The notes under the pieces were generated by a model, which worked only from the letters and a program-made list of their open reading frames with translations, made no database searches and was not told the origin of the DNA. 64,000 bases of DNA. It comes from Cardiocondyla obscurior (lineage: Eukaryota > Arthropoda > Insecta > Hymenoptera > Formicidae). Positions 25,035 through 37,862 of the stretch are shown piece by piece; the first letter of the stretch is position 1; every line of letters starts with the position of its first letter. The DNA lies in NCBI RefSeq assembly GCF_019399895.1, contig NC_091864.1, positions 8,162,001 to 8,226,000 on the forward strand, in the 5' to 3' direction. Position numbers and translations under genes: made by a program.

Positions 25035-27119
25035 GTATGTTTATTTTTTCGTTGATCATCGTCGTCTGATTATTATTATTCTCATTTTATTGACCGTCCT
25101 GAGAACTGTGATGCAAAGTGTTACCTGATAAAAATAGCAATTAAATAACTGCGTAAAACTGACCGAAATCGGTTTGATTGCTTGCACATCGATAATGACA
25201 TAATTATGAACGAGGTGCTCCTCGAGTTTCCTTAACTCGAAACATAATCATGTTACAGTTGACTAGCTTATTTCCAAGATAGATTGCGCTCCAATTAAAT
25301 TGTCTCTATTTTACAATAACTATTACACACTTGCATCTTCCACCTGATCCTTTTAATTTAAAAGAACGACGGACGAGCGCCGTTCGAAGAATGCCATTTT
25401 CGATTCCCGTTATTTACTGCTACAAAATACCAATTAAATCCGCAAAAAGCTTCCAATTGATCGTTATTTCCAAGCAATTAATTTTATAGTCGCGGGGAAT
25501 TAGTACTATTTCTAGGTCGGACGATAATTAATCGGTATGTCAATATCCATTTATAAATAGTATTTGTACTTGACAAAGTTCTGCAAATTGTACGCAAGAG
25601 AAGCGACTGTTTTCTCAATTAGCATTGGCAAGATTAACAAAGTCTCGTGACTTAAAACAAAAAAAAAAAGTGTTCTTTAGATATAGATCCAAAAATTAAC
25701 TTCAGCAGCCTCGTAAGTGTCGTCGACGATCCGCTTGATCTGCGGCAGCTTACGGTTTTCTCATGAGAATTCAATGGAATTAGCTCGCGTTTTGTATCAT
25801 TACGGGACCGAGCCGGTAGTGCCGAGCACGCGGATACGGCCCGTGGAGGTGTACTCATTCGCAAAAACGAGCGTGCTTATCGCGGCAGTGAGAGGAGAGA
25901 GCAATTTCATGAGTTCGGTGCCGTGGTTATTCGCGCGTGCACGAAAACAGTCGATGGCCACGGCGCGATAATGGAATTTAATAATGCGATATGCGTCTTC
26001 TCTCTTCCTCTCTCGCATGCCCTCCCCAGCTTCAGTCGCCCTTCTATCCTTTCCGCCCTCATCGTCTTTCAGTTTCTCCTCCTCGTAACGATGCGGCATG
26101 GCACCGTCGAGCAAGTGCACAAGCATGTCGGGCCAAGCGCGCTCAGTGGCTCGGTTCGCCGGTTAATTAGCCATTAAATATCAAGCAGCCGGCACGAGAC
26201 TGCACGCAGATGGTATTTCGGATCAGTTAAAGCAGTTAGCAATGGGCAATTACGGATAATAAACAGACTGCGCGACTGCGGCAGCGAACGGCGCGCGTGG
26301 CGTGTTGTACGAATGGCTCGTGAAACCGACTACCGTCCGTACGGCGCAGAGACGCATAAAACTCAAAATACCGCAAAGTATAATGGATTTTCGATGGTCG
26401 AGAAAAAAAAAAGAAAATAAAATTGAATATTCCGCTCTCCAGATTCGGTACGAAGGTGAAAATTAATGCGAACCGGTACGAGGGATTAACGCCGGGACTC
26501 TTAACGTCGCGCGCGTTAAAATTAAAAGCGCGCAGAAATTAAAAACGCGGTAGGCCCGCGAGGGCGGAAATATTTATTTCGCGTTGACAGCCCAATTTCA
26601 GATCGACCGTGTTTCGCATCTGATACATTCGCGCGTGTCATATTTCTTCGCGCGAGGCGAATATCGAGCGTGCCCGTAAAAATACCGGCGCTTCATGAAC
26701 ATGGAAATTCGGTGACGGAAATACGCGCGTTCGCGAATCAGTCTGCGTTTGTTTCAAGGTGGATTAATTAATCGGCGAGCCCAACGTAGCGAGTCAACTG
26801 GCTAAACCATTAACATCAATATTTTAATTAATCCCATGTATTAAATTTGCGCGCGCGCGCGTTATCGAACTATCCAGATTGAATTCAGTCAAATGTGAAA
26901 ATCGTTCTGTTCAGAGCTTCCTCGGATTTGTTACATTCGACGAATGTGCTCGATGTCGGACGTTACTGATCGCGATTTGAGCGCGTGATCGATTGCGCTG
27001 GCTTTTTCTTACCGTAACGAGTCCAGCGTTCAAGTAAAGTAGCAGCAATTGTTTTGCAACAGTCGTACAACTCCCGTTTATTTACGATTTAATTAGAACA
27101 CGTGATTAATTTGAACACT

Positions 27120-27123
<4 letters not shown>

Positions 27124-27169
<46 letters not shown>
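27124..27169. repeat. TA microsatellite
   Basis: About 23 uninterrupted TA units, 270 bases downstream (on the minus strand) of the 27440 exon. Confidence 0.95.
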
Positions 27170-27174
<5 letters not shown>

Positions 27175-27439
27175 AATAGTACTTAACGAATCAAATAATA
27201 ATTTATATATTTTTCTAAATTTATAATGCGAGTTAAATTTTTTATTCATTAATTCGTATTTTATATTTCATTAAATTTGTATCTCTACATCGTTACATCG
27301 GTTTACATTCTACGCGTTAACGAGCGCGTTTCAAGTTTTAACGTAAAAATTTTACTGCCACTTACTTGAACGAAGCCCTCGTCTTCAACGAACAAAAATA
27401 CCAACGCTTATAAAAGACAAAACGCCGAGACTTTCTTAC

Positions 27440-27603
27440 CTTTGGTAAGTTGGCTGAGGTCCACCCGGCGTTACGGCGGTGGTCGTGTTTTGCGTGGCGA
27501 GCGCAAGCTTCTGCTGTCGATGTTGGAGCATCTGCCTGCTGAAGACCCCGTATCCGAAGCCATAGATTTCATCCTCCTCCTTGTCGCTGAGGCAGCTTGA
27601 GGG
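27440..27603 (-). CDS. Coding exon of unnamed minus-strand gene (54 codons plus 2 bases)
   Basis: The minus strand shows an acceptor (catttttgcacag) before CCCTCAAGC, and the donor gtaag follows CAAAG. The exon is 164 bases, phase 0 in and 2 bases out. The peptide begins PSSCLSDKEEDEIYGFGYGV, an acidic cluster followed by an aromatic-glycine motif (IYGFGYGVF). A Gln-rich basic segment (RQMLQHRQQKLA) and a Thr/Pro-rich tail ending PQPTYQ follow. Codon usage and composition are unlike the surrounding intron. The two leftover bases AG plus T from the next exon make a serine codon. The acidic-aromatic motif could be a short linear interaction motif, but that is inference. Confidence 0.85.
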
Positions 27604-28547
27604 CTGTGCAAAAATGAAGATCGTTCGCTCTTTTCCTCTATCTACGGGACGGTAGGTTTTGCTTGCGCAGCAGTACCGGCTACCACTTACGTTGTAAATG
27701 GGGAGGAGACACGATAAGATATTAAGAACTTGTTACGTAGACGTAACGTTGCCGTGCCACGAAATTTTGTGTAAAAGAAAAAAAGAAAAAAAAAAACAGT
27801 TGATAAATGACATAAGATTTCATCGATCTTCGCAGCAGCGCTAGCCTTAATAATCAATTGATTCATCAATTGCTCACGTTTTCAAAACACGATTAGTCGC
27901 GAAGAGAAAGACCAAGTAACGAACAATAACCGATTTAAGCCGGGCTCGATAGGGTCTACATGGTTAATCGTCTTAAAGGGCTTTAGGAAGGAAGTTACTC
28001 AATAAGGAGGCTACGAATCCACAAACGTAAAATGAACTTGAGCGAGGAAATTCCCGTCAAATTTCTCCTTTTGCTAAGCATACGGTCAAATGCATAAAAA
28101 AATATAATAATAAAAAAATAATAATAATAATAATTAATTGAATATTTCGTGATGCAGCTGCATGAAAATAGTTGAAGCGTTATTTTGTCTTCACCTTATG
28201 AATAAGTTTGTAGTTCATCGATTGCTCGGTATATACGCGATTGTCTGCGTCTGACAATTTTCTTCGCGACAAAATTGTCCCTCCGGCCGTTGTCGAAAAG
28301 AAAGAAAGAGACAAATGCCGGTATTGAATCAACTGGACGTGCACTTCTCCGCGAGTTCTGTCCCTTCGAAAGCAATTTGGCCAAGTGTCAGGGGAGTCGA
28401 GTAATAAGGAGAAATCGCGGCGATAGACAAGCTACTATATGTCACTCTATAACCGCATTATGCCGCTCGCGGAGGCAATAAAAGGAGGGTACCCGACCCC
28501 CGCACGGGAAGGGGGCAAATAAAAGCGAATATGAGGGACTCGCTCAC
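27604..28547 (-). other. Intron (944 bases) of the minus-strand gene
   Basis: Flanked by the donor gtgagc and the acceptor tgcacag on the minus strand; phase 0. AT-rich, with a run of ATA triplets near 28115-28132. It is the only intron under 1 kb in the gene. Confidence 0.75.
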
Positions 28548-28736
28548 CGAGTATTTTCCGGGCACGTAAATGGGCTGTGAATGACTGGTGGTGAGCTGGG
28601 TGTTGGGCATTCGGGCGGACGCGCTCGTTTCTCGCCGGCGCAGCTCCTCGAGCGGCTCGAGGACGTCCCCGTAATGCGTCCTGAAGAGATCTGCATATCT
28701 CGAGGCAAGTCCCTCCAAATATCCCCTCTCGCCCTC
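28548..28736 (-). CDS. Coding exon of unnamed minus-strand gene (63 codons, phase 0 to 0)
   Basis: Read on the minus strand, a pyrimidine-containing acceptor ending gttacag precedes GAGGGC, and the exon ends TACTCG before the donor gtgagc. It is 189 bases, exactly 63 codons, with one protein-like open frame. The peptide starts EGERGYLEGL, continues RYADLFRTHYGDVLEPL (an acidic and aromatic segment likely to be helical), then a basic RRRE patch, a Ser/Thr-rich linker and YVPGKYS at the end. There is no signal peptide or membrane segment, so an intracellular protein is likely (inference). Its end joins in phase to the exon at 27603-27440 across a 944-base intron. I cannot assign a family; a protein search with the joined peptide would decide. 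Confidence 0.8.
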
Positions 28737-31700
28737 CTGTAACACACGACATCAAACTCGTTAGAAATTCATTAGAAATTCACCCGCGGAGTGAATGGGG
28801 GGGGGGATGTAAACGAAAATCCGGAAACAGTGGGGGGATTAACGATTTTATTAAGCCGCAATGTCAAAAATTACTTGCGCGCGATTAAGCGCATTTGTAT
28901 AAAATGCGCAATAATTTTCTCGCCGGTTGATGAATTAATAAATAACTGTAAAATTTCGAACGCACCATAAGATCAATTATGTTGGAAATATGTATGGAAC
29001 GCATTTAGATTAATTATTGAGTTATTTATTAATGAACGCCGACAAAAGCACGGGATTTTCTCCCGTATCGCAAATAATAACGAATGGCAGACGTTATCTG
29101 AGCAAATGGGATAACTGCGTACGCTTTTTCCGATACAGTCAGATATGCATTATTACAATTGTAATATGTTTAAATAGACTTCGCTCTTACTACGCGGATA
29201 TTGATTTTATTCAATATACAATGCAACGCATTAAATATATCAGGTCCGTTCTCTTCCGCTAGATATATAACTTGAATTAATTCGTGTAATAAATTAAGTA
29301 ATATAAAGAGCATTTGTTATCGAATGAACTAATATCCCCGAGACGTTTTCGCGCATAAAAAATGCGCGCGCGCTCACATACGCGCACTCAGGTTTTTCAA
29401 ATCAAGCAAAGTCGGCGGAGCGGTGTATGATTCAACAAGGTAAGCGCACGAATAGACGAGAGGAAAGAAAAGTCAAACGTCTAGGAGAGAACGTACGGTC
29501 CGGGAGAAAAGAATGAGAGAGAGAATGGGAGAAGCGGACAACGGGAAGTAGAAAGAAGCCGAGGATAAGGATCGCTGTACGACGACGGTTGGTGTCACAT
29601 TAATATTTCAGGATTCCACTTCCGTTGCTCTCCGATTCGACTCTCGGCTCGTAGTTACTGTGGAAGGGCCGTGTCCTTCCCTTTTATGGCCGCGAGGAGG
29701 AAGCGAAGGCGGATAGGTAGCGGGCGTAGAGAAGTCCGTGAAACCGGGGAAAGCTTTGTCTGGCACGAATCGCCTCCTATTTACACTTTAAGCGACCTCC
29801 ATCTATCCTCCGTCTCTCGGCTAGGTCTCCCGGCAAACGATATTTCGCGGTTGCTGCCGCGGTCGTCTCTTCCGGATTTAAATCCCATTTATAAATATTC
29901 CCCTCGCGCGGTCGCGAGTGAATTACGCGGAAGTTACGCTCGACGCAAAGGAGCGGTTCATCTTTCGCGCTTCCTTTACGCGGAGGGCGTCGACAGGTTT
30001 CACGCGCTTCGCGACAAAATGCGGGACGTGTTTGCTTTCATAACAATTAGGTGACAAAAATGGATCGTATCTCTCGCGCGCGGTAAAAAAAAAAAAAGAA
30101 AAAAAAATGGAATACAAGATGCGTCGTTATACCGTAAAATGCAGGCTTATTGATGATAACGAGCAAACAGTGAAGCAGTTGCACACTTTTCTTTTTTTCT
30201 TTTTGTTCTTTTTTTTTACGGTTGTTACACGTTTTGTATCTCAATAAAATCGATTTGTTCGAGCTATCAATCAGAGCGCTTTTTGTCGGTTTTATTTCAC
30301 GGTTCGTAATAATTTACGTTTTTCAGAGCATGACCTTTGCCCGGTATTCACGGCGAAATAAAATGCGATGTGAAAATGAAAAAAGCGTGAATCAAAAAAA
30401 AAAAAAAACCCATATGCGTGACTAATCCCTTCGGATGTGCGCCGCGCGGTACACATTTCAACAATTCGGTGGCCGTTTCGTAAAATATGTCGCTACCACA
30501 TATGAGACCCCGTTCATAAGAATTCAAAATTCGTGACGACGCATCGTCTAATATTTTAATCACAGTCAAATGTGCCGGGCAGAGTCCGTAACGATGTACG
30601 CGCGACACGCGGCATGCAACGCTCGATATTCAATGAATCGCTCGACGGAATGGAGTCATCAATTGCAGAACGTCAAACGTCAAGATTTTCATTACGATAT
30701 AATCTATTCCGATGGAGGTCCCATCTCCACCCCCGGGGGCGAGTTAGAGAAGACATTAAGGCGAGTGTCGAAGACGCGCGAAGGATGAAACGAATGGAAC
30801 GAGTCATCGTTCCGCCATCCGTGCCCCTTCACGTGCCCGGTTCCCTCGCCTCTTTATCGATAATCCGCGAGTATTAATTAGAATTCCAATCTTCCGATTT
30901 AATACGATGTCTCTCCTTCCCCTTACCGCGGGCTCCCAACACTTTCCTTCGCAGTTCCGACCTCTTCCTTCCAACCTCTTTCTCCTTTCCGGGTCTCCAC
31001 CCTCACCGGTCCCTCTCATCTCCCCCGTCATTTCCCTACGAGGGGCTTAACGGTCAAACTGAAACTTTCAAATTGAGAGCGCATAAAGCGAACGAATTTT
31101 GCACGCGCGACTCTTTGGAACTTTATCGCATCGTAAATTAAAATTTCATCCATGAACGGATAATTGAGGGGTGATTAAAGCGTTCATTTTACCGAAACCG
31201 CTTGGTGAAAATGTCTGCAGGAATGTCCTCGCGGTCGGCAAGACTTCTATCTCGCTCCGTTCCGACGTCTCAAGAATCGCTTCGCAATCGTTATATTTGT
31301 GCCGGAGAAGCGATTTCAAACGGCTCAAAGGCCGGGCTTCTTACTCCGACGAATTTTCCTCATCGCGAACGATTAAGAAATCTATATTTCTGAACGATAA
31401 AAAATTTAATAATCCATCGATATCGCGTAAAAATGTAAAAGCACATGTAATAAATACATAATAACAGAGCTTCGATGTCGCGGTACATAATTGGCTAATG
31501 GAGAATTACCACGGGAAACATAATTGCACTGGTGGCCCGTGCCGCTCTTAACGAGCGCCGGGTTTCAGCGATTAACCGGGTTTTACAAGAGACAATAAGA
31601 TTTCTTCCGAACGGCAGAAACAGTTGGCGCGCGCAAAGGTATTTCTTTTTTTTTCCACGAGCTAAGGACCCGAGTGGAAATTCATCTAGCTATTCTGCGT

Positions 31701-32152
31701 TTGCAACTAGTGGTTTAATCGCGCAGATTAAATATATTTTTAGCTAGTGACTAGCTTGGTATACTAGCCATAATTTATAAGAAAGTAATTATTATTTAGT
31801 AATTATTAGTATCTAGCCGCTACCGTATAAGATTCTACTGTAAAAAATAAACTTGCGTCATTAAAAAAAAAAAAAAAAGCGATTGTCCAGCGCGGGCAAT
31901 TTAGCGAAACAATTATTCCAGGCAAATAACGAGCTAGTAAAGCATAAATATCTAAACGTTTTTCGCCGGCAAACACGAGATAAATCACGAATTGGCAAGC
32001 TAATTAAGAGATAATAGTTAAGTTCAATTTCCACTCGGGGTATTCGTACCTAGGTAAAAGCTAAGTCCCGCGTTGCTGTTTTACCGTGCTACCGTTACCA
32101 TTCGGTGGGACCGTTTCATTCTAACGAGAAAGCGGCGTGCAACATTAGTTAC
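28737..32152 (-). other. Probable first coding intron (about 3.4 kb)
   Basis: If the ATG exon at 32173-32153 is right, this is the intron between it and the 28736 exon. GC-rich stop-poor stretches occur near 29.5-30.0 and 30.6-31.1 kb, and poly-A tracts near 30.09, 30.40 and 31.86 kb. A candidate plus-strand exon lies at 29392-29439. Nothing else is supported. Confidence 0.4.
29392..29439 (+). CDS. Candidate 48-base plus-strand exon
   Basis: An acceptor of moderate strength (cacatacgcgcactcag) and the donor gtaagcgc after CAACAAG enclose 48 bases. Two frames are open, reading FFKSSKVGGAVYDST or FSNQAKSAERCMIQQ. The pyrimidine tract is broken by purines, so support is weaker than for the two other 48-base candidates. 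It sits just upstream (on the minus strand) of the 28736 exon and would overlap that gene in antisense. Confidence 0.18.
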
Positions 32153-32173
32153 CTGGTCCGAGTCGGCGGACAT
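32153..32173 (-). CDS. Possible first coding exon (ATG plus 6 codons) of the minus-strand gene
   Basis: On the minus strand an ATG begins the peptide MSADSDQ, which ends exactly at CAG before the donor gtaact. An in-frame TAA lies about 36 bases upstream of the ATG, as expected for an untranslated leader. The exon leaves phase 0, which is what the exon at 28736-28548 needs, so the predicted protein would start MSADSDQEGERGYLEGL. The Kozak context is only fair, and a 7-codon coding part is too short to be certain. The 5' untranslated part and transcription start would lie at higher coordinates (about 32174-32400). No TATA box is evident there. Confidence 0.42.
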
Positions 32174-35055
32174 CCGATGAACAGCACGACAACGACCGCC
32201 CCCTTAGTTGCTCAATAACAAGGCGCGCATTGTAATTATGCTTTCTCCTCCCCGTCATAGATTCTCTGCAAAGCTACACGATACCGTCGCCACGTGAGAA
32301 CCGTGCCTCTGACCGAGACAATTTTACGAACGACGGCGACAGTTTCGGCGTGACAAACGACGCCGCTGCATTACTACGACGCGCACGTATCCGCCTTATC
32401 GTTCATCGAGTTTTTGTCAAAATGGATCTTCATTAACCGCCGCGTAAAGCAAAATGAGAAAGATCGCGCAGAGAAAGGGAAAGGCTAAATAAATAACGAA
32501 AGTGTGCTAATGCGTTCCGGCGAGCATCCGCGCTGTGCATTCCATAATGGAAATGCTATCGCGCATTTTCACGTTGAAATTTTCCGCAACATATCGCTCG
32601 CGCATTGTTCTGCACTACGCCGTGAATAAGCGAATTAAAATAAAAAAAAATTAAAAAAAAAAAAGAAAAGAAAAAAGTCTACTGCGCTTTTGCGGTTGGC
32701 GCGGGATTTTCCGCGAGCAATGTTATCGCCCTCGCGGAAAAGATTACGCACAATTGACAAGTAAGCCGCTCGAAGTTGACGGCCGATAATGTTCTGAATT
32801 CTCTGTGGCACTTTTCGAGTCTCTCGGATATTATGGAGAATCGAGCGCGCGTCGAAAGAATCGCGGACGAAACTCGAGAGAACAAAATATATACTTCTGC
32901 CCTATTTATCTTTACCGTTCGCTTCCGGCGGAGTTGGCGATTCCTTCGGCTAACTTTTGCATTCCCGATGCCTCTCTTTTCTTCCCCCGCATTGTCGGGA
33001 CTCAAAGGTGGTCAGCGATGCGCGCGTGATCCACCTCGCTCAAGGGGATAAAGCCCGCGAAACTGTTAACCGTTAAGAAGCGAGGGAGCGGATCGAAAAA
33101 TCAAGCGCGTCCGTCGGCTCTCATATTTCCTTTGAAGTAGGCAAACCCACTTTCAAGAGTGTTAACATTGCCGAGCGCGGCACAACTTTCCGGAAAATTA
33201 TTTTACTCCGGGCGAAGGCAATCCCTATTGACTCGCCCGCGATCGCTTCGACGAGGTTGCGGGATGAGAAGGAACGGCGGGGCGAAAGAGGGCGCAGGAG
33301 GGCGGGAACGAGGTAGCGGAGATCGGGAGGAAGCGGTCGAGATGAGATAGAAGAGCGGAAGAAAATTGAAAAGTCAAGAAGCTCGCCCTCGCCCCGCCGA
33401 CGTGCTCGAGTTTAACCGCGCACTGCAAGACGAACTCTCCTCGCTTCTCCTTCTTTTTATATCGGTCTATTTATCCATCTATACCTTAAGTTTTCTTTCT
33501 CTTTCTGCCTCCCTCCACTTCCCGGCGACTCGCCCTCGTCCTCCCTTTCGCGGTACTTTGTCCCTTTGCTCTTTTACATCCTTATTTCGTACCACGCGAA
33601 TGCCGCTTTTTATTCAAGAACCCGGGAAAAAAAAGAAAAAAAAAAAGAAAGAAATTATTCATCGACCGATTGACGAGACGGTGCGAACGAAATGTGCAAC
33701 AACGATCAAGGAGTACATTTCCCGATGGAAATTATTCCTGAAGGTGTGTATCGTTTTTAACGTCCGTCCGATTAAACGCGGGGAAAACGAAGGATCTTCA
33801 TATATATAAATATAAATACCAAAGAAACGATAGCCGTGCGATCGCGCTTGTTTTCGCAGCAGAATGGCATACGCGAGTGTTTGCCGGCGAACGAGCTCGC
33901 CTCTCGTGGAGGCGCATATCGATTTTGCATAGGAACGACGCTTTTCGTCCGCTTGAAATCCGAGGCGCGAAGTAGACGGCGGTTTTACGATAATTGGGCG
34001 GCCCGTGGAAAGCACTCTGGGCACTTCTCTCACGGGCGCGACGGAATTATTTTCGGGTGGTCCCCTCCAACGGGCGTTGCACCCGCCATTAGCGAAGGCC
34101 GAGTCCCGACGTATTCATTTCCTCACCCTCATTATTTACATATACTTCATTTACCCGCTTTCGCGTCCGGGGCCCGACCATCGACAAAATGTAATCCGCG
34201 AAAAGCCGGGCCGGGTCCGCCCGGCAATCACGATCTTCTCGCGTCAGACAAACCCCCTGGATTCACGCTCGATCGAGAGCCTCGGCTTGATAGCGAAAGA
34301 GCGATTCGCGTACTTATTGCTGCCGATCGATCGGGCTAAAAGCGACGCGCCGGAAGATGGACTTCCCTCGTTAAAAACGCGTCGCTCGTCAGGCACAAGA
34401 GACTATTATCTTGCGCGCTGTTAATGCACGCTCATCTCACGTTTTTTTTTTCTTAGTTAATGCCGACGAAATAAAAAGAAAAAACTGCCTCGCTCTCGTT
34501 TACCGAGTATCGCTCGAAATGGCAATTACAAAAAGGCAGTTTCCAAAAGACGAGCTGTACGCAAAATAATCGAAATAATTCTTAATACGAACTTGTGGGA
34601 GGGGGTTCTTCGAGACGAGGCCTCGTCGGGGTTCGATAAGGCGAGCCGCGCCGCGTAGTTTCGGTACCGCGACGAGGCGAGAGGGCAAAGAGGAAAACGG
34701 AATAACGGAGAGGATAGAGCGCTAAGAGGCAAAGGTCGGCGAGTAATGCGCAGCAGACTAGTCCACGAGTGGCGTGGCGTAGTGGATGGTCGGTATTTCG
34801 TTCCCTTTTCAGACTCGACGAAAGCTTCGACGTCAGGATTTCGGCGTCAGGCTTAAGAGCTGCCGCCTTAATCTCCGCTTGGCCAACCAGCCTTCTACAC
34901 TCCACAAGCCCTCCGTCGTCTTTTCACCGCGTCTTACTCCTTTTCGGACTCTCATCCTCTTTACCGCGACGGCCGCCGTCAACATCGGGCGTCGGGCCGT
35001 CTTCCGCCATGGCGAAGCACGTCTCGCGGCAAAGCACCGTGGCTTCCATTTCTTT

Positions 35056-35082
35056 CTCTTTCTCTCTCTCTCTCTCTCTCTC
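35056..35082. repeat. TC microsatellite
   Basis: About 13 TC units in a GC-rich patch. Confidence 0.85.
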
Positions 35083-37829
35083 AACTTTTATTTTGACCGT
35101 AGAAGGACCGTGGAATGTTTACGGAACCCGGAAGTTAACGGTGGATAAGAGCAAAGGGCTGATGCCATCGGAGGCGGTGAGAGTTCTTCTAAATGGAGAT
35201 TGCGAGAAGTGATGCGTGCGCGTCGCTCGAAATCCTCGTTCCCGCAAGCTCGAAAAGGAAAGAGAGAGAAAGCGAGAAAAATGCTTTTTTTTTATTTCCG
35301 CGTCGGCTTTATAATCGCGCATCCGCCTTTCTAAAAAAATATTTAAATACTTTGACGACGAAAATAATTTACGCACACTTTAATCTTTATGATTATCGAT
35401 TAATAATCAGACTTCTTATAAAAAAAAAAAAATTATTAAATCTTTTATAAAACCGTAACTGCGGCAAATGTTTAATTTGTAAAAACTACCCTCAGCTTTT
35501 TCGCCGGCGGACGAACTTATCCAGACGAGTTTCGTCGAAAGTCCCGGCGCCCTAATCCCGCGGGAATTCTCTACCAATGCACGAGCAAATACGTACGCGC
35601 GTGTATATACACTTCGAAACGTAGCCGCCCGTCTACTAAATTTTAATCACAAAAATGCATTGCGTATTGTGCCGGCTGTCGGTGGCTCAGGGGACGACGG
35701 GGGTAGACAACGTCTGCTAGCGGATGGATATGTTACGGAGCAAGGTAAAAGGGGTGCGAAAGGGGCGCTCCGACGTTCGAGTGGAAGGATCGAGAGGAGC
35801 GGAGGTTCGCGAAAAAAAAAAAAAAGAAAAAAGAAAAAAGAAATAGAAGTCGATATAGAAAGGAGTGACAGAAGTACGGCGACGGCGAGAAGCGATGAGG
35901 ATGGAGCACGGCGTGTGCACGAATGGATTGTAGCATTGTTAAACGCGCGAAAGCGGCCCTGACAAATAAAAAAAAAAGAAAAAAAAAGGAGGCTATTGTC
36001 AGTTTAACGCGCACGGTGTTGTTTCTCGTTATTCGCGCCGCGGACTTCCCAAAAGTTCCGCCGTCTCTTTTCACGATCTTCGCGAGACATCCCCTGGTCC
36101 GCCTCCCTATCCGATACGCGTTTTACCAGCGCCCGAAACTTCTGACATTAAAAGCACCTTGTCGACAACGATTTCAACATCGCGCGATCCCTTGTGATAT
36201 TAATACGAGATAAAAGTTGAGTATAGAATCGCGCTGTGTTTTTGCGCCGGTAATGTATCTCCTAAAATTAAAAAAAAAAAAAATAATAATGAACTTCTCT
36301 TTTAACTGCGTTATTGTGTCGACACGTTGTGCCGTTAATAAAGCACAGTGTGCTTGGAAATTTATTATTCATCCTTTTTGTTTCCGATTTTTTATTCTTT
36401 CGCAAAATGCAAAATCGGTTGTCGCGTTTAATGCAAGAATAAAGAGCCGCGGTTATAGGATTAAGCGATATTATTCAATGTGCCAATAGATATTCGCGGA
36501 AAGCGCTGTAAAAATTTGGCCGTTAATCTTAAATTAATTTAAAAAAATTTCGTAACTGGAAATAATATACGGACAAGCCACTGATTATAATACAATATAG
36601 CCTCAGCATTTGCGTGGTGTACATTAATAAAATTGTAATTTCGGACATTATCAAAATTATAGAAACTGCCTTTCTGAACGCATTTTGCATCTGCTGTTAA
36701 AATTTCGTTAATACATATTTTTTTTTTTTTTTTTTTTTTTTTTGTTGCCGTTGCGACGCATTTCAATGTTCGCGTAAACTAAAGCACGTAATTATTTGAA
36801 CTGCACAATCTCATGGGCCTTGGGAAGAAAGAGAAAAAAAAAGTAATAAATAAAATAAAATAACAGACAAGTTTTTTAATCCAAGTTTGGGCTTCAAAAA
36901 CCTGATTGAGCACGGGAACCTTTTCGTTGTTGCGGCGCGAGTTGTTGCGGAAATAAGCCCCGAGGCGTCCCAAGTATTAGGCGTACAAGTCCGCTCATTT
37001 CCGGCCGTAATCACTGAAGTAACGCTAGACCCTCGTCACATCTGGAAGTGGGTATATTTCATTTATTTTCAAAGGCCGACCCTTTGAGCAATCTCTGTGG
37101 CTTGCGGCTACTGAATCGTCTCATCCGCCACGGTTGGTTTTCACTCGACTGTCGGTATATGGTTGAATTACGAGCGGCACAGAGGCGGCGCAAAGAGCAA
37201 AGGGACAAGATTTGAATTGCTAAAATACCTTTTCTGGCCGATAAACCGCGATCCTTCTACAAATTTTTATACGGAAGGAAGTAGGCGCATAATTTCGGAT
37301 ACCGCCGCGCTGATCTACAACTCCTTCGTATAAGAAAAAAGAAAAAAAAAAAAGTAGAGCGCGATAGTGCGTGATCCATTTCAATATGAAACGCGACAAC
37401 TTAACAACCGTTTTGAGATTAATATTCTCTTTGAATTTTGTATAAATGACACTTCCATGCTCTTTGTGCTCTGCTCACCTACATTTTCCGTATTATTTTT
37501 TCCACCGACATTGATTCGTATATCACAATGTCCTGAAAACGGAGACGAAATATTTTAAATAATCACCGCTATTGTAAAATGGAAAATAATGGCACGGCGG
37601 GAATAGGTGTAGGTATCGCATCAACAAAGGCAATTCACGATCATCAGTGACACCGGTATCATTGAAGTACGACACAAAGCGCAGCGGCGGGCAGCGAGCA
37701 ACATGCGTGCTTTCCCATTACGTGTTTGTTGCATGCTGTTCGTTCAGTTAAGCGTTGAGCTGTAATTCAGTCGTGCCAGCACGTCGATCATTGACACTCG
37801 TTCTCGTCGGATTATATTAATTAAAAAGA

Positions 37830-37862
37830 AAAATAAAATAAAATAAAATAAAATAAAATAAA
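37830..37862. repeat. AAAAT pentanucleotide repeat
   Basis: About six tandem aaaat units. Confidence 0.9.

Larger units (their letters stand above)
20187..27439 (-). other. Intron (about 7.25 kb) of the minus-strand gene
   Basis: It is bounded by the donor at 27439 and the acceptor before 20186, with a Ser codon split AG/T across it. It contains a 249-codon minus-strand open frame (21418-20669), a TA tract at 22296-22316, a 50-base TA tract near 27124 and the candidate plus-strand exon at 24987-25034. Otherwise I see nothing gene-like. Confidence 0.7.

Noticed and set aside
35691..35744. 54-base plus-strand exon-like unit (DDGGRQRLLADGYVTEQ)
   Set aside because: Acceptor lacks a pyrimidine tract and the donor gtaaaa is weak; inside a low-complexity Lys/Arg frame.
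36884..37056. Protein-like frames on both strands near 36.9-37.0 kb
   Set aside because: Neither strand has a proper donor at the end of its open frame; likely chance.
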